From Thermoanaerobaculia bacterium (GTDB taxonomy: Bacteria > Acidobacteriota > Thermoanaerobaculia > Multivoradales > J023), in NCBI GenBank assembly GCA_028066595.1, contig JALCBJ010000018.1, forward strand, positions 10,952-55,022: DNA of 44,071 nucleotides, given 5' to 3'. The notes beneath the pieces are model-generated. The model was given only the letters and a program-made list of their open reading frames with translations. It did no database searches and was not told the origin of the DNA. The position numbers and the translations under genes were made by a program. Positions 1-8,882 of the stretch are shown here, piece after piece (position 1 is the stretch's first letter; every line of letters starts with the position of its first letter).

Positions 1-881
1 GCAGGGTCGCAGTCGAATCGGTGGCAAGCTGGAGTGCGACCGCCACAGCCTCCAAGACAAGGCCCGTTCCGAGCCCGAGTAGCGCCAGCCGGCCGTGATG
101 CAAGCGTCGCTCCGCAGCCAACCAGCCGGTCCGCATCAGTGCGTTGCCGAGAAGGAACTGGGCCATCACGTGCCAGTTGAACGAGATGAGGCTGGAGATC
201 AAGAGCCAACCCGCGAACTCGCCAGCACGCACCGTCATCGTCAGGCCCAAGGGGCCCTTCGTCTAAGCGCGGCGTTCGACGTCTTCCCAAGAGCCTTCGA
301 TACCGAGAAACGAGGCGGCGCTGGAGTCGCTCGGCACTTTTGAGCTCTCCAGGGACTCGAGCCCGGTCATGGCAGTGGACAATGCGATTCCGAGAACGAA
401 TAGCGGAATGGCGATCCACGCGAGAGTCTTGGGCGCGCGACCGCGCAAGATATAGAGGACGAGTCCCGCCAAGGCGTAGGGAAAGAGAATGTCGCCGAAC
501 CACAGGAACAGTCCGTGGAAGAGGCCGACGACTCCGAGGATCGCCAGGCGCCGCAAATAGAAGCGAGTCGGCATACCGCACGCCTCGGCCCGCCCGATCT
601 GGAGCGCGAAGCCGATACCGAGGAGTAGGGAAAACAGGCTGACGAATTGGTCTCGGCGAGGCCCTTGACCAGTGCCCAGGTGACCAGCTCGCTGGTGAGA
701 GCCGCTTCGTCCGGTGGAGCGAGTACCTGAGCCGTAGGGAGTGCGGCGAAAGGGATGTTGACCACGAGGACCCCAGCAGCGCGAAGCCGCGTAGGACATC
801 GAGGACGATCAGGCGCTGTTTGTTTTCGACGGCGGCCGCGTGGGGTGGGCGGGAGTCTCCATCATTCGCTGGGGCGGTCAT
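1..881 (-). pseudogene. DUF418 (YeiB-like) membrane protein, decayed and cut by the window edge
   Basis: This is a multi-pass inner-membrane protein of the DUF418/YeiB family, whose biochemical role is unknown. From ATG at 881 the product opens with a hydrophilic tail and the family hallmark LDVLRGFALLG. The frame is then lost at the GGGG run (771-774), where one base is missing before LVVNIPFAALP. It is lost again near 645-648, just before FVSLFSLLLGIGFALQ. Further on, an in-frame TAG (263-265) follows EDVERRA, and the same frame continues with family-like sequence (TVRAGEFAGWLLISS, FNWHVMAQFLLGNALMRTGW) to the window edge. Two frameshifts plus one nonsense codon argue for a true pseudogene. 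The start lies 2 bases after the curA-like stop, so the two genes once formed an operon. Family assignment is firm; the C-terminal end is outside the window. Confidence 0.85.
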
Positions 882-883
882 GC

Positions 884-1927
884 TCAGGTCGTTACGGGAC
901 CCACCTGCACCATCAGCTTCCCCTTCTTCGATCCGTCGAAGAGTCGCAACAGGGCTGACGGCGCCTCGGCCAGGCCGTCGACGACCTCGAAGCGGTATTT
1001 GATCTTGCCTTCCGATACCCACTGTCCGAGCTGCTGAAGCGCCTCGCCGTACCGGTCGGCGAAGTCGAAGACGAGAAAGCCTTCCATGCGCGCCCGGTTG
1101 ACCAGGAGGGAGAGGTAGTTTCTCGGACCGTGGGTCTCGCTTGCGTTGTACTGCGAGATACCACCGCACAGCGGGATGCGCGCTCCCCGGTTGAGGACGG
1201 AAAGCGCAGCATCGAGGGTATCGCCCCCGACGTTGTCGAAGTAGACGTCGACTCCCTGGGGGCAAGCTTTCCGTAGCGCTCCGATCAGACTCTCCAGGAA
1301 AGTTCGTTCCGGCCGACCCACGGTCTTGTAGTTGATGGCGATGTCGAAACCCAACTCTTCCGTCAGCCACTGGCATTTCTCGTCGGTACCGGCGGTACCC
1401 ACCACGCGGCATCCGTGGATCTTGGCGATCTGGCCAACGACCGAGCCGACGGCTCCCGCTGCACCCGACACGAGCACGGTCTCTCCCTCCTTCGGCAGGC
1501 CGATGTCCAGCAGCCCGAAGTAGGCGGTGAGTCCGGTCATTCCCAACGGGCCGAGGAACAGAGGCAGCGGTAGACCCTCGGGCAACTTGTGCAAGTCCTT
1601 GGCTTCTGCGACCCCGTATTGCTGCCAGCCCAAGATGCCCGAGACGCGGTCACCTGGCGAGAAGCCCTCGGCTCTCGATTCCACGACTTCACCGACGGTG
1701 AGACCGCGCATGACATCTCCCAGTCTTACAGGTGGGACGTACGATTTCCGATCGTTCATCCAACCTCGCATGGCGGGGTCGAGGGAGAGGTAGACGACCC
1801 GAACGAGCACTTCGCCGTCGCCGGGCGATGGAATCGGCTCGGAGGTGGACTCAAAGATCGAGACGTTGGGTAGACCCTCCGGGCGTTTTATCAGCCGGAT
1901 CTGTTGATTCTGCAGGACGTCGGACAT
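884..1927 (-). CDS. NADP-dependent oxidoreductase, CurA/prostaglandin-reductase type MDR
   Basis: This is a cytosolic medium-chain dehydrogenase/reductase of 347 residues, the usual length for the zinc-independent CurA/leukotriene B4 dehydrogenase group. Members reduce the double bond of alpha,beta-unsaturated ketones using NADPH. The N-terminal catalytic fold carries the family signature YLSLDPAMRGWMND. A Rossmann domain follows with VSGAAGAVGSVVGQIAK, matching the AxxGxxG dinucleotide-binding motif. The later stretch VDVYFDNVGGDTLDA is typical of this group. No structural-zinc Cys cluster is visible. The ATG at 1927 is preceded by AAGGAG with good spacing. The gene probably headed a two-gene operon with the broken DUF418 gene. 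The natural substrate cannot be inferred; stress or aldehyde detoxification is only a family-level guess. Confidence 0.93.
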   Translation of the reverse strand: MSDVLQNQQIRLIKRPEGLPNVSIFESTSEPIPSPGDGEVLVRVVYLSLDPAMRGWMNDRKSYVPPVRLGDVMRGLTVGEVVESRAEGFSPGDRVSGILGWQQYGVAEAKDLHKLPEGLPLPLFLGPLGMTGLTAYFGLLDIGLPKEGETVLVSGAAGAVGSVVGQIAKIHGCRVVGTAGTDEKCQWLTEELGFDIAINYKTVGRPERTFLESLIGALRKACPQGVDVYFDNVGGDTLDAALSVLNRGARIPLCGGISQYNASETHGPRNYLSLLVNRARMEGFLVFDFADRYGEALQQLGQWVSEGKIKYRFEVVDGLAEAPSALLRLFDGSKKGKLMVQVGPVTT

Positions 1928-2092
1928 CTGGGGCTCCTTGAGATGTGCTGCGGAGACTGGGTCGGCATCGTACCAATGTGGCAGGATCGGAAGGTTCCTC
2001 CTCTCACGGCTCAGGAGAATTCGATGCTCGGTCCCGACGATTCCCGTGCTCTGCTTATTCGTTGTATCTCAGTCCTCCGCCGGTACTGAACT

Positions 2093-4558
2093 GTGCGGGC
2101 CTCCCGTCCCGATCGTGAGCAACACGATGCGGCCCGTCCGGGTTGCGTAAGAATAGTCCGAAGCAAGCTTCTTCGAAGCCTTGTCTTGCTCTGGTTTCTA
2201 GGGCAGTCCTTTGCCTCGGCCCAGTCGCCGTGTGGTGGAACGGTAGGCATCGAGGCGTTCGAGTCCTGCATCAGCGATCTCGTCGCGCGCATGACGCTGG
2301 AAGAGAAGGCGGGGTTTCTCTCCGGTGCGGATCTGTGGACTACGAAACCCATCGATCGTATGGCAATCCCTTCGATCCGTTTAGCCGATGGATCCCACGG
2401 CCTGCTGGTCGAATTCGGCGGAAAGCAGCTTCAGGATCCTGCGACTACGGCTTTCCCTACGAGCTCGGCTCTGGCGGCGACCTGGAGCCCGGAGCTGTTG
2501 CGTCGCATCGGCGGCGCATTGGGCCGCGAGGCACGGGAGCGCGGTGTAGATGTCATCCTGGGGCCGGGGCTGAATCTTCAGCGCTCGCCTCTCGGCGGGC
2601 GTAACTTTCAGCGTTTCTCAGAAGACCCGGTGTTGGCGGGGGAGCTGGCCGCGGCCCTGATCCAAGGTATCCAGTCGACCGGCGTGGCGGCGACGGTGAA
2701 GCACTTCGTGGCGGGGCACCAAGAGACCGGCAGGTTCGTAATGAACGTCGACGTCGATCCACGTACCCTGCGTGAGCTGTATTTGCGCGCTTTCGAGATC
2801 GCCGTCACCGAGGGCGATCCAAAGCTCGTGATGTCGGCTCACCACAGGGTCAATGGTGTTCCCATTTCTCGGCACGCGGGACTGCTGCGCGGCGTGCTCC
2901 GAAACTCGTGGGGCTTTGGCGGAGTCGTCGTGTCGGATTGGCTCGCCGTGGACGACGCTCCCGCAGCCCATGCCGCTGGTCTCGACTTACGCATGCCGGG
3001 TGTCGGTCGCGCGATCGACGCGCAGGTGGTGGCCGCTGTCCGTGGCGGTCGACTCGACGAGACCGTGATCGACGCATCGGTACGGCGGCTGCTTCGGCTG
3101 GTCCTGACCCAGGCTTCGGCCAGATCCGTGGAGTCTTCGCAAGCTGATATCGATTCCCACCACCGTTTGGCCCGTGAAGCGGCGACACAATCGATCGTTT
3201 TGCTGCGGAATGCAGGTGACCTTCTACCGCTCGACGCGTCGATACAACGTGTCGCAGTGATCGGAGCTTGGGCCAAGACGCCGCGAATTCGCGGGGCTGC
3301 TCGTAGGGAACTCGACCCTGCCCTCGTCGACGTGCCGTTCGACGAGATCGTCCGGAGCTGGAGAGAAGGACGAGATCCGGCGGAGGCCGGAGGCTTCCGC
3401 GTCGACTTCGCGCCTGCTTACGACGCAGCCACCGGAATGCTGCTCGATGCCGAGGGTGAGCAACCCGCTGGAATGGACGACGCGGTGCGTAAGGCGGCTG
3501 CGGCCGAAGTCGCCTTGGTTTTCGTCGGCACGCCCCCCGGGGCAGAATCGGAGGGGCGCGATCGGGCCGATCTGGGTTTGGCGGCGGGGCACGATCAGCT
3601 CATCTCAGCCGTCGCCGGAGTTCAGGATCGGGTGGTCGTGGTACTGCAGAACGGCGGAGCGGTCGCCATGCCGTGGTTGGTGGAAGTAGAGGCCGTGGTC
3701 GAGACCTGGCTCGGTGGACAGGGAATGGGCGCTGCCCTGGCCGATGTGTTGTTCGGCCACGCCTCACCCGGTGGTCGCCTTCCGATGACGTTTCCCGGGC
3801 GGCTGGAGCAGACGGCGACTTATCCGCTGTTTCCCAGCGGCGAGCGTCGGATCATTTACGGGGAAGGGCTGTTCGTCGGTTATCGGCATTTCGACGTGCA
3901 TGCCCAGACGCCGCTTTTTCCATTCGGCCACGGACTCGGCTACGGGCAGATCGAATACTCCGATCTGGATATCTCGGGGGAGTTGACACCCGCGAGATCG
4001 CTGACGGTGGCCTTCACGTTGACCAATCGCGGCCTGCGACGTGCCAGCGAGGTTGCTCAGCTCTACGTCAGTCCTCGTGGCGGTCGGCTGAGCCGTCCCG
4101 AACAGGTACTGGCCGATTTCGGACGCGTCGAGCTGGAGGCCGGCGAGTCGGAGCGATTGACGTTGGAGGTGGAACCACGTGACGTCACCGTTTGGGACGA
4201 GGCCAGGGGGCGATGGATTCTCGATGCGTCTCGTGTGGAGGTGCGTGTAGGCACCTCATCGAGGGAGATTCGCTTGCGGACAACGGTGGAGTTCGTCGCA
4301 CCTGCTCCACCGCCCGCATTCGACCGGTACACACTGTTGGCGGAATGGCTCACCGATCCGAGAGGCGAGGCGATGATGGGCCCGTTGATCGAGGGCCTGG
4401 TCGCGGCGACGTTTCCCGGACCCGAGGCCGAGGAAGATCGTCGCCGGTTGCGCGAGTATTTGCTCACACTGCCGGGGATCAAGGTCGTACAGCTGAGCCG
4501 TGGGGCCCTCGACCTCGGCAAATTGGATGCGATGATCCGTCAAGTGAACGGGTCCTAG
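2093..4558 (+). CDS. Secreted glycoside hydrolase family 3 beta-glucosidase-like enzyme
   Basis: This is a GH3 exo-acting beta-glycosidase that removes sugar units from beta-linked oligosaccharides. A hydrophobic signal segment (about residues 30-43, LVLLWFLGQSFASA) directs export. The TIM-barrel domain follows, with the KHFVAGHQE block and the nucleophile Asp282 in VVVSDW. The alpha/beta sandwich domain comes next (QNGGAVAMPW, WLGGQGMGAALADVLFG), then a fibronectin-III-like domain (VAQLYVSPRGG). About 85 further residues after roughly position 735 form an extra helical tail rich in charged residues. The GTG at 2093 is the only plausible start because a TGA lies six bases upstream in frame, but no strong ribosome-binding site is seen, so the N-terminus is uncertain. 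The gene stands alone and converges on the next gene. The sugar specificity is not readable. Confidence 0.92.
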   Translation: MRASRPDREQHDAARPGCVRIVRSKLLRSLVLLWFLGQSFASAQSPCGGTVGIEAFESCISDLVARMTLEEKAGFLSGADLWTTKPIDRMAIPSIRLADGSHGLLVEFGGKQLQDPATTAFPTSSALAATWSPELLRRIGGALGREARERGVDVILGPGLNLQRSPLGGRNFQRFSEDPVLAGELAAALIQGIQSTGVAATVKHFVAGHQETGRFVMNVDVDPRTLRELYLRAFEIAVTEGDPKLVMSAHHRVNGVPISRHAGLLRGVLRNSWGFGGVVVSDWLAVDDAPAAHAAGLDLRMPGVGRAIDAQVVAAVRGGRLDETVIDASVRRLLRLVLTQASARSVESSQADIDSHHRLAREAATQSIVLLRNAGDLLPLDASIQRVAVIGAWAKTPRIRGAARRELDPALVDVPFDEIVRSWREGRDPAEAGGFRVDFAPAYDAATGMLLDAEGEQPAGMDDAVRKAAAAEVALVFVGTPPGAESEGRDRADLGLAAGHDQLISAVAGVQDRVVVVLQNGGAVAMPWLVEVEAVVETWLGGQGMGAALADVLFGHASPGGRLPMTFPGRLEQTATYPLFPSGERRIIYGEGLFVGYRHFDVHAQTPLFPFGHGLGYGQIEYSDLDISGELTPARSLTVAFTLTNRGLRRASEVAQLYVSPRGGRLSRPEQVLADFGRVELEAGESERLTLEVEPRDVTVWDEARGRWILDASRVEVRVGTSSREIRLRTTVEFVAPAPPPAFDRYTLLAEWLTDPRGEAMMGPLIEGLVAATFPGPEAEEDRRRLREYLLTLPGIKVVQLSRGALDLGKLDAMIRQVNGS

Positions 4559-4568
4559 TGTCCCGCTG

Positions 4569-6983
4569 CTAGCCCTCGACGCCGAAGAACTCGTCCGCCC
4601 AACGAAACTCGATCCCGCAGAGTTCGGCCAGATCCCGATCGCTGTCCAGGTCGCCGACGACGAGACAGCGATCGCGATCGAGGTGGTGACGCACGATGTG
4701 CTCCACCACCATGCCGGGCATAGGCTTCCGGCTCCAGACTCCGGCAGCGGTGGCGGCCTGGGGTGAATACAGGATGTCGAGCTGGTGTCCGAGGAGCTCC
4801 TCGGTTCGCTCGAAACATCGGCGCACCGCATCTTCCGCGACCCGACCCTTGCCGATACCGCTCTGGTTCGAGATGCCCAACAGCTTCCAGCCCTCCGCGG
4901 CATACCGGTCGAGCACTTCCTTGCGACCAGGCAAGATCTCGACGTCGTCCGGCTCCGAGGGGTATGGAGCGCCGGAGCGGGTCTTGCGCAGGGTTCCGTC
5001 GACGTCTAGGAGCAAGCCGCGATGCATCCGTTCGTCACTGCTACGACGTGCGAAGGGAATCACTTCGATTCGGTCGAATCCTTCGGAGCGTGTCGGCGCC
5101 TGCCACTGCTCGAAGAAATGGTAGATAGCCGCGGGAGGCAACATGTTGGGATCCTGACGTGACAGCGACCGGATCTCTTCGGGCGACAAGATCCGGCCAT
5201 GGCGCTCCATCATGCGAAAGCAGGCGTTCATCAACGCCTCGCCGAGGGGGACATCGAGATGTAGCCCCAGAGCCTCCAGCCCGAATCTCCGCGCCGTCTC
5301 CAAGGCGCCTCGCCGAGCGTCGCGGGTTGGATAGGTGTTGTCCAGGACGAAGGCACGTTCACCGTCTTCCGCCAATCGAGCCATCTCTCGGTGAAGGGCT
5401 GCAATGGATCCGCCCACCGCGTCGCGGTTCAGGCGTCGGTAGCCGCGAGCCACGTAGGCCTCGACGCGAGAAGTCTTGCCGGCGGCGGGGGATCCCATGA
5501 GCAGAACAGCACGGTCGGGAGCCTTCGCAACCTGCCAGATGCGCTGCCTCTGCTCCGACGCCCGCGCCCGCTTCGCGGTTTCCAGTCGGCGCAACTCCTC
5601 GGTCGTCAGCCGAATCTCCGCGGCGCGGATGTTGGTCGCGATCCGTCCGGCATGTGTAGCGCCTGGGATGGGCACGATTCCGGGGCCCATGCCGAGGAGC
5701 CAGGCCAACGCCACCTGCCAGGGTGAGACGTCTTCGCCACGCTCCCGTGCGATCTCCAGCAACGTATCCTCCCGACCAGCTCGCTCGGCGCGTCGGTGTC
5801 CGCCCAAGGGCGAATGAGCGATGAGTGCAATGCCATCGGCGTGGCATCGTTCTGCCAGGCTCGGGGAGCCGTCGGAATCGCGGGCGAAGGCACCTGTGTC
5901 GAGGAAGCTGGCCGCCGTCTGCACGGCGGCGATCGGTGTGACGGACAGCGCCTCGCCGAGCTGGCGTGTGTCGACGTTGCAGACGCCGATGTGGCGTATC
6001 TTGCCTTCCTCGCGTAGCCGAGCCAGTTCCCCTACGCTTTCCGTAAGCGGCACCTGAGGATCGGGTACGTGTAGCTGGAGCAAGTCGAGCACCGCCGTAT
6101 CCAGATGTCGGAGACTCGCTTCGCACGCTGCTCGTAGGTGCTGAGGTCGGCCCTGGGGTCGCCATCGTCGCCCCTGTCTTTCCAGACCTGCCTTGGTGGC
6201 GACGAGAATCCGGTCTCGATCCGCCGAACCGGGCGGAGCCCATGCGCCGAGAGCCCGACGGATCAGATCTTCGTTGTGGCCGACGTCTTCTTCTCCGAGA
6301 CCGTAGACGTCCGCGGTATCTATGAGCTGGATGCCGGCGTCGAACGCGTCGAGGAGCAAGGCGATCGCGTCGTCTTCGGAAGGGCGGTCCTCGAGCGTCG
6401 ACAGACGCATGGCACCGAGGCCGATCGGGAACACGTCACGTCCCGCCAGGTAGCGCGGAAGCTCAGCGTGGCCCGCGATCGCTCGCTGCGCTCTCTCCGC
6501 CGCCGCCTCGGCCCCGAAGAGATTCCACAGACCTCCATCTTCCCAGTCGGCTCCTTCACTCAGACGCCTCACCAGGTCTTCGGGCAACGCGCGACCCGAT
6601 ACGTTCCGCAGCGCCCAGCTCTTGCCGAGGCGCCGGAAGTCCCGCTCGTCGCCCACGACCATCTGCCGTCGCGCGCCTGGCACACCCCGCGACACGGCCA
6701 CCAGTAGTTCGCCGTCGAGGATCGCATCGATCAGAGCGCGGGTCGCGCTGTCGGGTCTGGCACGCGCCAGCCGCGGACTCTCTGAGACGAATCGGCCGAT
6801 GGTGGACGCTTGCGAGTCGGGCGCATCCAGATCGAGGCCTACCGACAGCTCGGCATTGGTCAACGGTGGATCGAACGCGCCCTGGATGGTCTCGAGCTTG
6901 CGCCGGTATTCATCCTTCTGCTCCCGCACTCTACGGTCAGCGACCGTGCTGGCCAGTTCGCGGGAGTGCTTGGTGACGGTCAT
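4569..6983 (-). CDS. Fusion protein: aldo/keto reductase plus Pnkp-like kinase and HAD phosphatase
   Basis: This 804-residue protein joins activities that are normally separate. Residues 1-165 are unrecognised. Residues 180-470 form an aldo/keto reductase barrel with the expected tetrad Asp222, Tyr227, Lys264 and His305. Residues 490-645 are a P-loop kinase with Walker A GSPAAGKTS (Lys503) and the AAA_33-type pattern seen in polynucleotide kinases (RLNRDAVGG, LDNTYPTR). Residues 655-800 are a HAD phosphatase with DVDGT (Asp660, Asp662), SNQSGIGKG, Lys753 and GDLDSD. The kinase-then-phosphatase order matches T4 polynucleotide kinase. All catalytic motifs look intact. There is no frame disturbance, so the fusion is probably real. 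It is cytosolic, as no signal peptide is seen. The partner genes nearby give no pathway, and the substrate (nucleic acid end, nucleotide or sugar phosphate) is unknown. Confidence 0.88.
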   Translation of the reverse strand: MTVTKHSRELASTVADRRVREQKDEYRRKLETIQGAFDPPLTNAELSVGLDLDAPDSQASTIGRFVSESPRLARARPDSATRALIDAILDGELLVAVSRGVPGARRQMVVGDERDFRRLGKSWALRNVSGRALPEDLVRRLSEGADWEDGGLWNLFGAEAAAERAQRAIAGHAELPRYLAGRDVFPIGLGAMRLSTLEDRPSEDDAIALLLDAFDAGIQLIDTADVYGLGEEDVGHNEDLIRRALGAWAPPGSADRDRILVATKAGLERQGRRWRPQGRPQHLRAACEASLRHLDTAVLDLLQLHVPDPQVPLTESVGELARLREEGKIRHIGVCNVDTRQLGEALSVTPIAAVQTAASFLDTGAFARDSDGSPSLAERCHADGIALIAHSPLGGHRRAERAGREDTLLEIARERGEDVSPWQVALAWLLGMGPGIVPIPGATHAGRIATNIRAAEIRLTTEELRRLETAKRARASEQRQRIWQVAKAPDRAVLLMGSPAAGKTSRVEAYVARGYRRLNRDAVGGSIAALHREMARLAEDGERAFVLDNTYPTRDARRGALETARRFGLEALGLHLDVPLGEALMNACFRMMERHGRILSPEEIRSLSRQDPNMLPPAAIYHFFEQWQAPTRSEGFDRIEVIPFARRSSDERMHRGLLLDVDGTLRKTRSGAPYPSEPDDVEILPGRKEVLDRYAAEGWKLLGISNQSGIGKGRVAEDAVRRCFERTEELLGHQLDILYSPQAATAAGVWSRKPMPGMVVEHIVRHHLDRDRCLVVGDLDSDRDLAELCGIEFRWADEFFGVEG

Positions 6984-7104
6984 GCAGCCCGCATCCTAAC
7001 TCCCGCACCAGATTCTCGCCGCCTCACCCTGCCGGACCTCGCCGGACGTCGGCCACAGTCGGCGCTTGGAATCGCCACATTTCGTTGGCAGGCTCACCGT
7101 CAGA

Positions 7105-7110
7105 AGGAGG
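7105..7110 (+). promoter_or_regulatory. Shine-Dalgarno site deciding the start of the first LprI-like copy
   Basis: AGGAGG lies six bases upstream of GTG at 7117-7119. It shows that translation began at this GTG, which is out of frame with the mature protein further on. The paralogue uses the same layout (AGAAGGAG before GTG at 8052). The site therefore supports a lost base in the signal-peptide region, not an alternative start. Confidence 0.7.
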
Positions 7111-7116
7111 TTCGTC

Positions 7117-7862
7117 GTGAGATCCCTCGCATTGATAGCACTTTCCTTTTCACAGCTCCGATCTACGCGGATCCGGGATGGCTCTCTCCAAACATGAAGA
7201 AGGAAGATTGTGAGGGCTATTCCTGGCGGGAGACTGTGATGTGCAAGGCCGACTATTCCGGCCAACAACTCAGCAAGCTGCGTGCTCACTACCGTCGGAA
7301 GATCGCAGCTCTGGACGACGAGGGGGAAGAGAGGCGCGATCCGCAGGCCCTACTGAGGTCTTTCGACACCATGGAAGAGTCTTGGGAGACGTACAGAGAA
7401 GCGACGTGCGAGCTCAAATGCTATGGCACCGTTGAATGGATGCCGGTAGATGACATGTGCTATCTCGAGTGCCGCGCATCCGGCGACGAGATCAGGATGG
7501 AGCAGCTGATCGAGCTGATGGGATACATCGGGACCTGGCCCAACCCCCTCGCGGAACGGACGGAGATCCTGCGTACTCGGCGATTCGACATCACGCTGAC
7601 CGCAGGCTGTGAGCTCGGATTCTTCGACTGCGAGGAGATGCGCTACCGTGGGATGAACCGGGAGACCGAGGAGAGTCTCGAGCTGCGGGGTCGGCGTCTT
7701 CGCGACTGCACCTGGGACGAGCCCTGCGTGTGGAGAGGGTATGAGTTCGAGTACGAGGGTGTCGTGTATCGGATCGACGAATCGGGAACTCTCGACGTCG
7801 TGCGTAGCAAGGACGGAACCGTTTTGGTGTCCGAGCAGGGAGCGTGGGAGACGGTGCGCTGA
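7117..7862 (+). pseudogene. Secreted Cys-rich LprI-like protein, copy 1, frameshifted in the signal peptide
   Basis: This gene is a close paralogue of the one at 8052-8807. The mature part begins DPGWLSPNMKKEDCEG and runs to WETVR as in copy 2. From the GTG at 7117 the signal peptide reads VRSLALIALS, then the frame breaks around 7145-7153 (a TTCCTTTT stretch). Counting from GTG to the GATCCGG that encodes the mature start gives 53 bases here and 54 in copy 2, so one base is missing. The mature frame has no good start of its own. The N-terminal half matches the LprI (DUF1311) pattern of spaced Cys, an LxxxxxHYRR helix and a WxxYxxAxCE block; the C-terminal half is unrecognised. LprI of mycobacteria inhibits lysozyme, but the match here is by eye. 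A sequencing error in the run is possible. Confidence 0.72.
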
Positions 7863-8051
7863 GTAGAGTCGGCTGGATATTCGAGAAAGTGTCGGGGATG
7901 CCCCCGAACTGCCAGCTTCTGGCCACACGAGCCCTCCGTGTTCGCCGGATTCCGCCAGCAAGCTGGTGCCGCCTCGGAACCGCTGATCTCGTGCTCCGCG
8001 CCCGAGATTGAGAATGGATGCGCGACACTTCACGCAGAAGGAGATTTGCTG

Positions 8052-8807
8052 GTGAGAAAGCTCGTTTCTATGGTTCTGGTGCTTTGGGCAGCCTCCGCCC
8101 ATGCAGATCCGGGGTGGCTTTCGCCAAACATGCAGAAGGAGGATTGTGAAGGTCTCCACTGGCGAGAGCTTCCGATGTGCGAAAGCGACTACTACGAACA
8201 ACAGCTGAACAAGGTGCGTTCTCACTATCGACGGATGATCTCGAGCCTGGACCGGGGAACAGAGGAGAGCTGCGATCTGGGGGCTCTCCTGGAGACCTTT
8301 GACTCCATGGAGGCCTCGTGGGATGCCTACGGAGCAGCCAGATGTGAGCTGCAATGCCATTGCGTCGGAGCATGCGGATCGGGGCATTCGATGTGTTCTT
8401 GGGGCTGCCATGCCAACGTTCGTCGAACGAGGTACGAGCAATTGACCGAGCAGATGGAGTACAACTATCCGATCTGGGGCTGCCCCATGTCGCTCAAGGA
8501 GCGGATCAAGATCCTGCGGACTCCGCGATTCGACATCACACTGGGCGCGGGATGTGAGCTCGGATTCTTCGACTGCGAGGATGTGCGCTACCGTGGCGTG
8601 AACCGAGAGACCCAGGAGAGTCTCGAGCTGCAGGGTCGGCGTCTTCGCGACTGCACCTGGGACGAGCCCTGCGTATGGAAGGGATATGAGTTCGAGAACG
8701 AAGGCATCGTGTATCGGATCGACGAAACGGGAACTCTCGAAGTCTTGCGTAGCGAGGACGGAACCATCTTGGTGTCCGAACGAGGAACGTGGGAAACGGT
8801 GCGCTGA
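8052..8807 (+). CDS. Secreted Cys-rich LprI-like protein, copy 2
   Basis: The protein has 251 residues with a short signal peptide (VRKLVSMVLVLWAASAHA, cleaved before DPGW), so it acts in the periplasm or outside. The N-terminal half resembles LprI/DUF1311 domains: Cys residues, a QQLNKVRSHYRRMI helix, a SWDAYGAARCE block and a second Cys group (CHCVGACGSGHSMCSWGC) before an RxxYEQL helix. The C-terminal half (LGFFDCEDVRYRGV, DCTWDEPCVWKGYEFE, YRIDETGTLEVL) is unrecognised and nearly identical in copy 1. The many Cys residues suggest disulfide bonds. GTG at 8052 is chosen because AGAAGGAG precedes it and the signal peptide follows directly. A role in lysozyme resistance is a family-level possibility only. 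Confidence 0.8.
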   Translation: MRKLVSMVLVLWAASAHADPGWLSPNMQKEDCEGLHWRELPMCESDYYEQQLNKVRSHYRRMISSLDRGTEESCDLGALLETFDSMEASWDAYGAARCELQCHCVGACGSGHSMCSWGCHANVRRTRYEQLTEQMEYNYPIWGCPMSLKERIKILRTPRFDITLGAGCELGFFDCEDVRYRGVNRETQESLELQGRRLRDCTWDEPCVWKGYEFENEGIVYRIDETGTLEVLRSEDGTILVSERGTWETVR

Positions 8808-8882
8808 ATTCGTGGCTAGTTGGCTCGATTCGTCGGGATCGTCGGTTCATGCTCTCCCAATGGCGAGGGCTATAGTCCGCTC

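Larger units (their letters stand above)
7117..8807 (+). repeat. Tandem duplication of the LprI-like gene
   Basis: The units at 7117-7862 and 8052-8807 are head-to-tail copies. They share the ribosome-binding layout, GTG start, mature start (DPGWLSPNM) and end (WETVR). Nucleotide identity is highest in the last 300 bases of each unit, for example around 7680-7730 and 8630-8690. The central part differs: copy 2 carries an extra Cys-rich stretch (CHCVGACGSGHSMCSWGC). Confidence 0.85.

Noticed and set aside
263..265. Pyrrolysine or stop readthrough at the in-frame TAG of the DUF418 gene
   Set aside because: The gene also has two frameshifts, so decay explains all three lesions.
6810..7116. A longer plus-strand start for the LprI-like copy 1 at 6810
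   Set aside because: It would overlap the opposite fusion gene, has no signal peptide, and ignores the clear ribosome-binding site at 7105-7110.
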